Shown here piece by piece: positions 44,993 through 54,130 of a stretch of DNA of 64,000 nucleotides. The stretch lies in the NCBI GenBank assembly GCA_024233005.1, contig JACKQE010000012.1, forward strand, positions 117,985 to 181,984, in the 5' to 3' direction. The position numbers were made by a program, and so were the translations under genes. Positions within the stretch are counted from its first letter, which is position 1; each line of letters opens with the position of its first letter. A model generated the notes under the pieces. That model had not been told where the DNA came from and made no database searches. It was given only the letters and a program-made list of their open reading frames with translations. Source of the DNA: Akkermansiaceae bacterium (GTDB lineage Bacteria > Verrucomicrobiota > Verrucomicrobiia > Verrucomicrobiales > DEV007).

Positions 44993-47900
44993 TCAATCAA
45001 CTGCGAGCCGGAAAGCATGCGGTTGGACATCATTGACAGGAACGGTGTAGGTCCGGCTCCAAGTCCCGGCGACGGAATCGTAGTCCGTCTGCCAAAAATC
45101 GTTCCCGTGGACCTGCTGGTCGACCGGTTGACCATCCCGGTACAACGTGCGGCCGGCAGGTGACGTCAGACCACTGAAGATCAGAGGCACATGGCCCAGT
45201 CCTCTGGTAAGGACACATTCCGCCCGGTCATCCTTGGCCTCGATGGTGATAGCGGGATGGGTTCGCAGCAGCGTGCCGGACTTCATCTCGACGCGCCGGT
45301 CATTGCCGATGGCTTCACGATGGATCATCCGCCAGGTGTTCCCGTCAGCCGTCAGGGCGTCCCGAAGGGCGACATTGGGACCATAGTAGTCCCCGGCGAA
45401 CTGCGGCATGACGACAAGTTCGATGGTGGCCTCGATGAAATCGCCCGGTTCCAATCGATTGACTCCCGGCGGCGTCAGCAAATCGATCGTTGAAGAGTCA
45501 ACCCGCCCGATGGTCACGCCGTGCTCGGCGGCCCAGGGAGCGGCAGGCTTCCCGCCAAGGCGGGCTTTCCAGGAGCGGATGACCAATCCCCGGTTGGCGA
45601 TGGCGGCCGACGGTTCCTTTCCGCGGGGGACGGAGTCATGGAGGGACAGCCAGGGAATGCGCCCCCGGCACTCCATCGGGTCCGTGCGATAGGCCGGGCC
45701 TCCCCATTGGGCGGCCCATTCCTTGATTAGGCCGGTTTCATTGCCGAGCGCTATCCCGCGTCCGCTGATGGCATTGTAAGTGTCAGAACCGAATTGAAAA
45801 ATGACAAACCGTGAGAAATCCACCGCGTTGTTGACATCGAGCCGCAGGTGGTAACAGCCGCGCACGATGTCATCCGTTCTCCCCAGGCTCACGGTGGTGC
45901 TGTGGGCCATCGCCGCCCCGAGGCTACCCGCAAAGGTCACTTCCGTGAAACACGGCCCATTACGATGACTGGTCGTCCGCATGCCCCGATGGGCCATGCG
46001 ATTGCCTGCCACATCAAAGCAGCGGAAAAAGTCCCCTCCCCCGACATTGTTGGTCCAGCCCCAGGGTACGCCAGTGCCCATGGAACGCACCATCACCGGA
46101 CGGATATCGGTGATGGTGCAGTCCGCCTGGACCTGGTCGGGCTCGTAACAAATGCTCTCGCCCCAGGAACCCAGGGCACTTTGCTCCCACAGTTGGTTGC
46201 TGCCCCAACCGACCAGGCATAACTGGGCATGGGATGCCGCCGCCACACCTCCCCAATTTCCATAAGCCAGCGTGAGTTCCAGCGAGACCGTGGTTTCCGG
46301 CGGCAGGCGCACCTGGGAGATGCCATGGAACCATTGGCTCCCGTAAACACCCCCTTCCGGTTCATGGTGCCAGTTCTTGCTCAGCTGCACCGGCAAGCCC
46401 GTTGGATTACCTTCTTCGTCCCGCAAAATCGCCGAAATACCCGTGATCGGGCTGCCGATCCGCTGTCGAATTCCCCGGGCCGTTTTTTCGAACAGCAGTC
46501 GCGCAACCTGTTCCTGCTGATCCGGATTGGACAACACCAACTTCACCCGCTCGAGGGCATCATTGCTGGGCCAGGGGCTTCCCGGGGGCGGGACAGGTTC
46601 AATGCCGTCAAGATTGATGCGGTGCCAACCGACTACTGGTTCATGCACCACCGGCCTGGATATCCCCGTGGGGATTTCAGTGGCCTGCACAGTCACCAGC
46701 GGAGACCGGTCGAGGACCCGGAAAGCAACGGGATCCATCGCCAAGGCCACCTGGCGCCACTCCTCCCCCGGCAGGGTCCTGTCCTTGGGTGACTCCTCAT
46801 GCTGCGCCAACACGCCTTTGTCAGTGACCAGTCGCAGGTCCATTTCCGCGGTGGACCATTCCTCGCGGGGTTGGGTGACGGAGGACGTGCCTTGGGCATC
46901 AAAAGTCCACTGAGACTCCGGTTCCAGGTTCGGGGGCACTCTTTCAGGCTTCGCCTGAAGAAGACGCACTTCCTCCACCGTCAGAGCCCGGGCATACCAC
47001 CGGACCTCGTCCACCACCCCACGAAAATGATAGCCATCACCCGAGTTGTCCTGGCGTCTCCCGAAAGCAACGGTCCCGGGCATAGGGCGGCGCTTCCTGC
47101 CGATTCCCTTGTCGCCCGCCAACGCCCCATTGGCAAACAACCGCAGCCTGTCCCCGTCGTAGGTCACCGCCAGGTGGTTCCACTCACCAGTTCTCAAGGC
47201 GTCCCGGACTACCGGTTCCGTGACAAATGCGTTGTCCCTGCCTCCACCGATATTCAGCCGTGCCTGCGGCAATCCATTGAGGATGACGATGCCAATATTC
47301 CCCTCTGCCTGTTCGTGCGCATTTTTGCACATCAACCAGGGAAACGTTTTCTCCGAAACCCGGTAATCAGAGGGCAGGAACGCCCAAAGCGCCAGAGTGA
47401 ATGTTTCATGATCCTGGAAATCTCCCGGAGGAATTTCGAAGTGATTCGTTCCGTCCAACCCGAAACCGCCGTTGACCCGGCCGAAGGAGGACTCTCCGTT
47501 CGAGATGGGCCGGCGTCCCGGCCGTGCGGCCAGGATCAAGCTCAACCGATCCGACCAGGCGACCGTCTCGAAACGCGCCTCCGCATTCAACCGAGCCCCG
47601 TCGTCCGCTGCGAAGACCAAATCCGTGATGTCCGCCCTCTGAAAGAAGCGGCCGGACTCTATCAGACGCGGCCCGGCCCACCGGGACCAAGGTCCGCCCC
47701 CGGCGCAACGGTAGGTCCTGCCGTCCACGGTGATGGTCAGCTCCAGCTGCGCCGCGGGCAGCTTGCGCCACTCGGCTTCTATCCCTTCCACCGCCCCGAA
47801 ATGTTCCATCCGGAGCGTTTCGGTATTCAAGGCCGCCGCGAAATGCCCGGTCTGGATGACCCGCACCCAGGGCGCCGTCGGTGTGTGCGAAGGAAATCCA

Positions 47901-48070
47901 TCGGCCCACCACATCTGCGTCCGGTCCCGAGCCTGCGGCATCAGTGGCGAAGGCCCGGTCGCCATCAGGCAAACCGTGGGCAGCAGCAGGATCAGGAACC
48001 AAGCAATCCTCCGTGAGGCGACTCCGACAGCTCCCCACCGGAGCAAAGGTCCGTAATTATCGCAACCCAT
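44993..48070 (-). CDS. Large secreted LamG-domain protein
   Basis: A 1025-residue protein. An N-terminal hydrophobic segment (about residues 22-40) looks like a signal peptide. Residues about 200-365 form a LamG/concanavalin-like jelly roll (GLDGTNHFEIPPGDF, a WNHLAVTYDGDRLRLFANG stretch and FRGVVDEVRWYARALTVEEV). The N-terminal 200 and C-terminal 650 residues are beta-rich and match no family I recognise; PLWLSLHDSVPRG-like and Trp-rich strands suggest carbohydrate or peptide binding. It is followed by truD. A role near the Pel locus is possible but not shown. Confidence 0.7.
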   Translation of the reverse strand: MGCDNYGPLLRWGAVGVASRRIAWFLILLLPTVCLMATGPSPLMPQARDRTQMWWADGFPSHTPTAPWVRVIQTGHFAAALNTETLRMEHFGAVEGIEAEWRKLPAAQLELTITVDGRTYRCAGGGPWSRWAGPRLIESGRFFQRADITDLVFAADDGARLNAEARFETVAWSDRLSLILAARPGRRPISNGESSFGRVNGGFGLDGTNHFEIPPGDFQDHETFTLALWAFLPSDYRVSEKTFPWLMCKNAHEQAEGNIGIVILNGLPQARLNIGGGRDNAFVTEPVVRDALRTGEWNHLAVTYDGDRLRLFANGALAGDKGIGRKRRPMPGTVAFGRRQDNSGDGYHFRGVVDEVRWYARALTVEEVRLLQAKPERVPPNLEPESQWTFDAQGTSSVTQPREEWSTAEMDLRLVTDKGVLAQHEESPKDRTLPGEEWRQVALAMDPVAFRVLDRSPLVTVQATEIPTGISRPVVHEPVVGWHRINLDGIEPVPPPGSPWPSNDALERVKLVLSNPDQQEQVARLLFEKTARGIRQRIGSPITGISAILRDEEGNPTGLPVQLSKNWHHEPEGGVYGSQWFHGISQVRLPPETTVSLELTLAYGNWGGVAAASHAQLCLVGWGSNQLWEQSALGSWGESICYEPDQVQADCTITDIRPVMVRSMGTGVPWGWTNNVGGGDFFRCFDVAGNRMAHRGMRTTSHRNGPCFTEVTFAGSLGAAMAHSTTVSLGRTDDIVRGCYHLRLDVNNAVDFSRFVIFQFGSDTYNAISGRGIALGNETGLIKEWAAQWGGPAYRTDPMECRGRIPWLSLHDSVPRGKEPSAAIANRGLVIRSWKARLGGKPAAPWAAEHGVTIGRVDSSTIDLLTPPGVNRLEPGDFIEATIELVVMPQFAGDYYGPNVALRDALTADGNTWRMIHREAIGNDRRVEMKSGTLLRTHPAITIEAKDDRAECVLTRGLGHVPLIFSGLTSPAGRTLYRDGQPVDQQVHGNDFWQTDYDSVAGTWSRTYTVPVNDVQPHAFRLAVD

Positions 48071-48150
48071 CGCCGTGGCTGTCACCGGAGTGGCGCCGCT
48101 GCACAGCGCTTTGTTCCTCAAAAACCCCCCATGGATGGAGCATCGGGCCC

Positions 48151-48591
48151 TTACTCCACGATTTCAAAAATGGCCTCGACTTCGACGGCGACGCCTGTCG
48201 GCAGCGCCGCAAAGCCCAGCGCGCTCCGGGCATGATAGCCGGCACCCTCCTTGCCATAGAGTTGGTGGAGCAGATCCGAAGCGCCATTGATGACGAGGTG
48301 CTGCTCGATGAAATCCGGGGCGCTGTTGACGCAGCCGAGAAGTTTCACGACACGCAATCCGTCGAGCGTTCCGTGGGTGTTCCAGACGGAGCGCAGAATT
48401 TTCACCACGCATTCCCGTGCCGCCTGGTAACCCTGTTCGGTCGTCAGACCGTCACCAAGCTTGCCCTTCATGTCACTGACATGCCCGGACGTGAGGAGCT
48501 GATTTCCGGAACGAATGCAGAGGTTCAGATAACCCGGAGTGAGTTTTTCGAAGGTAATGCCGAGATGTTCAGCGTGGACTTGAGGGGTCAT
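48151..48591 (-). CDS. RidA/YjgF family protein
   Basis: A 146-residue member of the Rid family (YjgF-type deaminase fold). It shows SGHVSDMKGKLGDGLTTEQGYQAARECVVKIL and VKLLGCVNSAPDF, with LGFAALPTGVAVEVEAIFE at the C-terminus. The usual RidA arginine (in the RSAxGVxxLP motif) here reads ARSALGFAALP, so Arg is kept. RidA removes reactive enamine/imine intermediates; this sub-branch is not certain to do so. It lies 125 bases downstream of pelG, on the same strand. Confidence 0.87.
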   Translation of the reverse strand: MTPQVHAEHLGITFEKLTPGYLNLCIRSGNQLLTSGHVSDMKGKLGDGLTTEQGYQAARECVVKILRSVWNTHGTLDGLRVVKLLGCVNSAPDFIEQHLVINGASDLLHQLYGKEGAGYHARSALGFAALPTGVAVEVEAIFEIVE

Positions 48592-48716
48592 GGCAAGTTA
48601 AGAGGGAGGGTAGAAAGTGAGCAAATCAAGGAAGCTCATTGCATGCCAGTGAGCGGATGCATTGTCAACCGCGTCTTCGTGCCGGGATTTCCAGAAGGAC
48701 GATCTTCAGCAGGGAC

Positions 48717-50090
48717 TCAATGCCCGCCGGGGTGGAAGACGTGATACTCGAACCGGGCCATGCGCTGGTTCACCCGCATCATGGACACGAGCAGAGCCAA
48801 TCCCGCCGCCACGACAAATCCATAGCCATACCAAGCTTCACTGGATCTCAAGGTGACCAGACTGAGAACGCCGTTGCTCACGGCAAAGATCGCCGAGCAG
48901 AGCATCGCGCCATTGCGGTCATCGAGATAGAACATGATGGTCAACATCGCGAGAAAAAGAACCAGCAACAACGCCCCCACCAGGGTCACCCGGAAGACCC
49001 CGATCTCGAGCACCCCGATCCCGAGGAAATTCCCCACCGGCGTCGCGAAGAGGATCAGCCCCGCGGTGAAGAGTCCCTGGACGGTCAATAACCGGGTGAA
49101 GCCGGTCGAGAGCGTGTCGACCATGTCGTCCTTGGCGCCACGAATGCGGTCGAGCGAGCCACGGCCATTGACGCACTGGAAGAACCCTTCGTACTGCTCC
49201 GCAAACTCGGTCTCCAACTTGAGGAAGAACACTGTGATACCGGGCACGATGGAGAGCAGACTCAGATAAATGGCGATGTCGTAGGATGGCGAAGCCTGGA
49301 GGAGCCCCGAAACCTGCTGGTGCTGATTGGAGCAGCTCCAGAACAGCCACTTGTCGATCCAGATCCCCACGTTGTAGAAAAATCCGCACAGCGCGAGTTG
49401 GGGAAACTTGCGGAAGTACCCGAGAAATGCGAGGTCCGCCAGCCGGGGGGAGCCTCCGAGTTCCCTCTGGAGCCGCCAGACGAGGAGAATGAGCAAACCA
49501 AGATGGCCAAGAGCGAAGCCCCAGAGGGCTCCCGACACCCCCCATCGGGCACCGACAATGGCGGCGGCGCAGGTCGCGGCATACCCCCCTAAGAAGGAAA
49601 GCGCCACTCCCCGGTATTCTCGTAGTCCCGTCAAGTGATTGGAGGCCAGAAAGATCATTCCGATGCTGGTGAGAAGGGCAATCGCAGCCAGTCGGAAGGA
49701 CATGGACTCGGGCACGCCAAAGCCAAAAAAGGCAATACCAACCCCGCAGGTGAGAATGCCGGAAAGGGTCAGTGCCCCGACACAGGAAGGCATGATGTCA
49801 TGGGGCTGGCCCTGAGACAGCCTGTCAGAGGCGTAACGGGTCACGACAAGTTGAATTGGGCCGGTGATGATGAGCCCCAGGGCGTAGGCATGGGTGATCG
49901 CCGAGGTGAAGAGGGTCCGCTGTTCCTGAGTGAAGATGGGAGTGAGCCACCAGTAAAGGAGCGCAATGGATGCGATTGAGATGATCCAGGGGCCGCTGCT
50001 GATGATCCCGGCATAGAGATAGGCGTGGGCGAGGCTCCACCCCGAGCGTGGCTCCAGCATCTTCCGCAGTTCAAATCCGATTCCGGCCAT
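48717..50090 (-). CDS. pelG: Pel polysaccharide inner-membrane transporter PelG
   Basis: A 457-residue polytopic membrane protein with about 12 helices, of the MOP flippase-like superfamily. The N-terminus MAGIGFELRKML and the YAGIISSGPWIISIASIALL helix are typical of PelG. PelG with PelD, PelE and PelF forms the synthase/translocation complex for the cationic polysaccharide Pel. It is last gene of the operon, 17 bases after pelF. Confidence 0.93.
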   Translation of the reverse strand: MAGIGFELRKMLEPRSGWSLAHAYLYAGIISSGPWIISIASIALLYWWLTPIFTQEQRTLFTSAITHAYALGLIITGPIQLVVTRYASDRLSQGQPHDIMPSCVGALTLSGILTCGVGIAFFGFGVPESMSFRLAAIALLTSIGMIFLASNHLTGLREYRGVALSFLGGYAATCAAAIVGARWGVSGALWGFALGHLGLLILLVWRLQRELGGSPRLADLAFLGYFRKFPQLALCGFFYNVGIWIDKWLFWSCSNQHQQVSGLLQASPSYDIAIYLSLLSIVPGITVFFLKLETEFAEQYEGFFQCVNGRGSLDRIRGAKDDMVDTLSTGFTRLLTVQGLFTAGLILFATPVGNFLGIGVLEIGVFRVTLVGALLLVLFLAMLTIMFYLDDRNGAMLCSAIFAVSNGVLSLVTLRSSEAWYGYGFVVAAGLALLVSMMRVNQRMARFEYHVFHPGGH

Positions 50091-50107
50091 TCGTTTGGTT
50101 CCTTTCC

Positions 50108-51637
50108 TCAGAGAGTGTTCTTCCGCGCCGCGTAGAGTCGGCGGTAGGCGTCGAGGACGGCTTGTTCGGTGTAACCGGCTTCCACCCGGCGGCGTCCCGC
50201 GCTGCCGAGTTGGTCTTGGAGAGAACGGTCCTGCAACACCGCGACCAGCGCCTGTCCCAGCGCCGCGGCATCACCCGGAGGTACCACGCGACCGGCAAGC
50301 CCGATTCCGGGGGCTTCGCCGGCCCGCCCTTCGATGATTTCCCGACAGGCGCCAACATCGGTGGTGACGCAGGGCACTTCGGCGGCGAGACACTCCAAAA
50401 GAGCGAACGGCAGCCCCTCACTGAGACTCGGCAACGCCATCACATCAAACTCCGGCAATGCCTCGGTGAGTGCCATGGGACCGGCGTAGCGAACCCGATC
50501 CTCCAACTGCAAAGTTCGGGTCAGCTCAAGACATTCCTGGTGGTAGTCGGGATCCTCGTCGGTGGGTCCGGCAATCAGAAAAGTCGCCCCGGGCAGCTGA
50601 TCCAGGACCACGCGGGCGGCCCGGAGCAGGTTTTTGACATCCTTGATGGGGGAGACTCTTCCCAGAAATCCCACGCACTGCCGAGCCGGAGAGGAAGCCC
50701 GCTGCCCCAGACGGGCATACCGGATGGCGTTGAACGTGTCCAGTTTCACACCGTTCGGTATGATCTGGATCCGCTCCGTGGGAGCCCCAAATTCACAGGC
50801 CAGTTCGGCATTCCGGCGGAACAGAGAAGTGATGTGGCCCGCCCGTTGGTAGGCATAGTCGCCGAGTGCGGCAAAAAAATCGATCCACAGTCGGCGAAGC
50901 GCCGGAACTGTGCGCGAAGCGGCGTCGGCAAGCTGTTGGGGACGGCTCCCGCCCGACCAGGAGGAACGCAGCAGGTCGGCAATGCGTTCCCGGACGTAGA
51001 TGCCATGTTCGCTAAGAAGAAACGTATTCCCCTGTTGTTGGGCAGTGACGGCGGCGGCCAGCCCGGCATAGCCGGTGGAAATACTGTGGTGGACCCGGGC
51101 GGGGGGCAGTCCTGGCAATGCCGCAAGGATCCTCCAGACCGGTTCGATGAGGAAGCGCACATTCCAAAAATAGTCGACGAAAACCTCCCGGGGATGGTAA
51201 CGCAGGTACCATTCCTGCAGAAGGTCCCAGGTTTTGGGGTGCTGCCAAAATCCTTCGAACGGGCAGTGGGGAGCGATTCCTGCCAGGATGTCGATAAAAC
51301 CGGCGAAAGGATCAGCGGGTGGCTCCGAGGTGAAAGTAGCGAGACGTTCATGGCCCCGGGCCAGGGCCTCGCGCTGGGAGCGGAGATCTCCGATTGCCGG
51401 ATCCCTGGCAAAGAGAAAGATTTCGCGATATTCCCGCAAATTGGACGGGAAAACATACTGCCGCACCCCTCCGGGCTGGGCCCCGATGTGGACGAGGTGG
51501 AAAGTCAGATCCGGCAACTCGTTCAGGATCTGCTGCACCCAGGTGGACACTCCTCCCCGGACATAAGGATAGGCGCCTTCCACATAAAGGCAGACATCGG
51601 CCGGGGTGGTCGGGCTGGCGGCAGGAGCTTCAGGCAT
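50108..51637 (-). CDS. pelF: Pel polysaccharide glycosyltransferase PelF
   Basis: A 509-residue GT-B glycosyltransferase (GT4 type with N-terminal DUF3492). The start region VCLYVEGAYPYVRGGVSTWV is the PelF signature, followed by FLGRVSPIKDVKNLLRA and the EX7E motif in LSEGLPFALLECLA. PelF polymerises the Pel chain in the cytosol from UDP-GalNAc/GlcNAc. The ATG overlaps the pelE stop by 8 bases. Confidence 0.94.
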   Translation of the reverse strand: MPEAPAASPTTPADVCLYVEGAYPYVRGGVSTWVQQILNELPDLTFHLVHIGAQPGGVRQYVFPSNLREYREIFLFARDPAIGDLRSQREALARGHERLATFTSEPPADPFAGFIDILAGIAPHCPFEGFWQHPKTWDLLQEWYLRYHPREVFVDYFWNVRFLIEPVWRILAALPGLPPARVHHSISTGYAGLAAAVTAQQQGNTFLLSEHGIYVRERIADLLRSSWSGGSRPQQLADAASRTVPALRRLWIDFFAALGDYAYQRAGHITSLFRRNAELACEFGAPTERIQIIPNGVKLDTFNAIRYARLGQRASSPARQCVGFLGRVSPIKDVKNLLRAARVVLDQLPGATFLIAGPTDEDPDYHQECLELTRTLQLEDRVRYAGPMALTEALPEFDVMALPSLSEGLPFALLECLAAEVPCVTTDVGACREIIEGRAGEAPGIGLAGRVVPPGDAAALGQALVAVLQDRSLQDQLGSAGRRRVEAGYTEQAVLDAYRRLYAARKNTL

Positions 51638-52661
51638 GGGGAGAGACAGGACGACGGACGGGACGACGGGTCAGCCAGAACTCGCGGCTCTGGTAGGAAA
51701 GCGGCGCGCCATCGGCCGCAGCACGACCCGCCGCTTCGGTGAGGAGCTGCCATTTCCCGGACGCATGGTAGAAGGCCGTCTCCAAGCGGGAGGAAAGCCG
51801 GCTGCCTTCCACCAACCCCTGGAGACGCTGGAACAAATCCGGCACGCCAGACAGTTCCCCTTGTTCAATGCGGCACCGGGCCAGTTCATGAAGCAGGGCC
51901 GGGTCCTCGGGATACTCGGCAACCAACTCTCCCAGCACCTCTGAGGCCAGAGTGAACAGGGTCCGCGAGTGGTCTCCCGGGAAGATTCCGCTGCGAGCGG
52001 AGTGCAGCAGGATGGCGGCCAACCTTTCCCGCTCCGTCGGGGAAGCCTCACCACTGCGGTGCTTGGATTGCAAAGCCTGGATCTCCTGTTCACTGGCATC
52101 AAGCAGAGAACCGAGGGCTCCTTGGGCGTAGAGCTGAGTGCGGGCGTCGCCACGGGAGGCCAGAAGCCGGAGCAGACCGACGCCGGAAGGACTGCGGGAT
52201 TGACGGAGGAGGGGCACCACGAGCCATTGGGCCATCACGGGACCGGCACGGAGAAGGTGGGCGAAAGGCTCCCTGACCGGAGTGTGAACCGGCGGAGCAT
52301 GGTTCACCCGGTCGTCGCGGGCGGGATTACCCAAAACAAGGCGGAGCCGGCTTTGGGGCGGTTTGGCGGGGGCCGAGAGCAGACCGGCAAGAAGGCCGGC
52401 CGCGAGAGGCCCCGCCACGGGACACACCAGCGTCAGGAGCCCGGCCAGGAGCCCAAGCAACCATCGCCCGGGACGCCCGGCATTTGCTGGAAACATCGGC
52501 AACAGCAGGGTGGCCGCGAGCACCACCAGAAGATGCCCGACGAGGCCGGAGGATCCAGCATCCAAGCCGGGAAGATGCCACCATTCCTGCCAGAGTAGGA
52601 CAGCAACGAAGTCAATCCCTGCGAGGAGACCAAAGGCAACGATGAGGGATCCGGGTTTCAC
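51630..52661 (-). CDS. pelE: PelE-like membrane TPR protein
   Basis: A 343-residue protein with three to four N-terminal hydrophobic segments (about residues 5-25, 43-57 and 65-95) and a soluble helical region with TPR-like repeats (LLDASEQEIQALQSKHRSGEAS and VAEYPEDPALLHELARC). Sequence conservation with Pseudomonas PelE is low; the call rests on topology and on its place between pelD and pelF. It contacts PelD in the known system. ATG overlaps the pelD stop by 4 bases and its stop overlaps the pelF start by 8. Confidence 0.75.
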   Translation of the reverse strand: MKPGSLIVAFGLLAGIDFVAVLLWQEWWHLPGLDAGSSGLVGHLLVVLAATLLLPMFPANAGRPGRWLLGLLAGLLTLVCPVAGPLAAGLLAGLLSAPAKPPQSRLRLVLGNPARDDRVNHAPPVHTPVREPFAHLLRAGPVMAQWLVVPLLRQSRSPSGVGLLRLLASRGDARTQLYAQGALGSLLDASEQEIQALQSKHRSGEASPTERERLAAILLHSARSGIFPGDHSRTLFTLASEVLGELVAEYPEDPALLHELARCRIEQGELSGVPDLFQRLQGLVEGSRLSSRLETAFYHASGKWQLLTEAAGRAAADGAPLSYQSREFWLTRRPVRRPVSPHA

Positions 52662-54049
52662 ACAGCAGCAAGGATTCCTGCCAAAAGGGCGGGGTCGGAA
52701 ATCGGGAGGATGGAATCAGCCACCAAAGGCCGGAGCTGGGGAAAGCGAGAGAAGAAAAATTCCAATCTTTTCTTCGCTCCCTCATCCGAAGCCGCCGGGA
52801 GAAGCAGGCCCAGTCTGAGGGCACTGGTGGTCTCTCCGACAAGCAACCCCAGGGAATCGACCGGACGAAGCGTGGAACGCAGGGCTTCGCGGAGGGCCAG
52901 CCAGGTCTCTTCGGTGCAACCTTCTTGCGGACGAAAAGTGATCAGCCTGGAGGGCAGGCCGAGTTCGCGGGCGGCGTCGAGTGCCAGACGGATGCGGTGG
53001 ACAAACTCCCGGGGTTCGAGAATATCGAGCAGGTTGTCAGGACGTTCCAAAGGCGAACCCGCGGGCTGGGTGCGACGGGCGGCGATCTCCGCATGCGTCA
53101 TGACCCAGGTGAAGGACGCCTCAATGCGGGCCAATTGATCCCAGTGGATGTGGTCAAACTCCATCCGGCGCAGGGCCAATACCGCGGACACCGGAGCACC
53201 CGGCGCGGTCCCCCAAGGAATGGCAGCGATCCAGGCGCTGCGTTCACCGGCTTCCTCATCCGCGGACCAAACGCTGCGGCAACTGACGGTGACACCCCGG
53301 CGAACGGCTTCAACCAGCACCGGGTCGGTATTTCCATCCAGCGTTTCGGGCAACTCCTCCGGATTCCCCACCAGGGCAGAACGGACCCAGCGGTGCTGTT
53401 GGGGAAGGTAAATGGCCGCCTGAATGACTCCGGCCGACCGTTGCAAGGAGGTGAGAAACCCGGGCAGCCAAGCTTCATTGTCAGTGCAAAAGAGACGGTG
53501 CATTTCCTCCGTGAGACTGGAGGCTTCCGCCCCATGGAGCAGGAGGGACTCTTGCAGAACGATTTCGTTCTCCCGATGCAGCGCGAGATCACTCTGCAGA
53601 ATGTGTGCTTGCTCAGCGAGGAGATCCCGCTCCCGCTCCACTTTTCTGGCAGGCCCCACCGCCAGAGCTTGGCCAAGACTGGCGATGGCGCCTCCAGCCA
53701 GCAGGGAGAGAAAGAAGTACGGATGCTCACCGACAAGACCCAGCAATCCGCCAACGCCTCCAGGGGCCAAGAATTGCAGCGTCGCAATGCCGAGGCCGGC
53801 GGCGATGGAGCCAATCACCCCGGATCCCAGTCCATAACGCGCGCCCAGAAAAGCGGGCAAAAGGAGCCAAGGGCTGGGATTGAGAGACAGCCACCCCGGA
53901 TCCTTGGACGCAAGGATCCAGTTGGCGAGGAAGAGCACTGTCAGCAGTGCGGATGAATCCCCCAAGACAGCGTAAAGACCTCGACGGGGGGAATGCTGGC
54001 CTTGGGGCGGTGGAACGCGGTCTGCTTTGGGTGGAGAAAGTTCAGGCAC
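52658..54049 (-). CDS. pelD: PelD c-di-GMP receptor (GAF plus degenerate GGDEF)
   Basis: A 463-residue protein with about four N-terminal membrane helices (about residues 28-130), a linking coiled helix (135-180), a GAF-like domain (about 185-325) and a degenerate GGDEF domain (about 335-460). Where active cyclases have GGDEF it has VGETT (404-408). The RxxD inhibitory-site motif (Arg395-Pro-Val-Asp398) sits exactly five residues earlier, as in c-di-GMP-binding PelD. It should bind c-di-GMP and switch on export. First of the overlapping pelDEFG block. Confidence 0.88.
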   Translation of the reverse strand: MPELSPPKADRVPPPQGQHSPRRGLYAVLGDSSALLTVLFLANWILASKDPGWLSLNPSPWLLLPAFLGARYGLGSGVIGSIAAGLGIATLQFLAPGGVGGLLGLVGEHPYFFLSLLAGGAIASLGQALAVGPARKVERERDLLAEQAHILQSDLALHRENEIVLQESLLLHGAEASSLTEEMHRLFCTDNEAWLPGFLTSLQRSAGVIQAAIYLPQQHRWVRSALVGNPEELPETLDGNTDPVLVEAVRRGVTVSCRSVWSADEEAGERSAWIAAIPWGTAPGAPVSAVLALRRMEFDHIHWDQLARIEASFTWVMTHAEIAARRTQPAGSPLERPDNLLDILEPREFVHRIRLALDAARELGLPSRLITFRPQEGCTEETWLALREALRSTLRPVDSLGLLVGETTSALRLGLLLPAASDEGAKKRLEFFFSRFPQLRPLVADSILPISDPALLAGILAAV

Positions 54050-54130
54050 GACAAAAGCTCGGGAGAATAACGATGGACTGGGACTGCGGAGGAAGGATGG
54101 CCAAGAACACCCCCCACAGGGCGAAGACTT

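Noticed and set aside
44993..48591. Assigning the LamG and RidA-family genes to the Pel system
   Set aside because: They are on the same strand downstream of pelG, but gaps of 125 and 80 bases and unrelated functions give no support beyond proximity.
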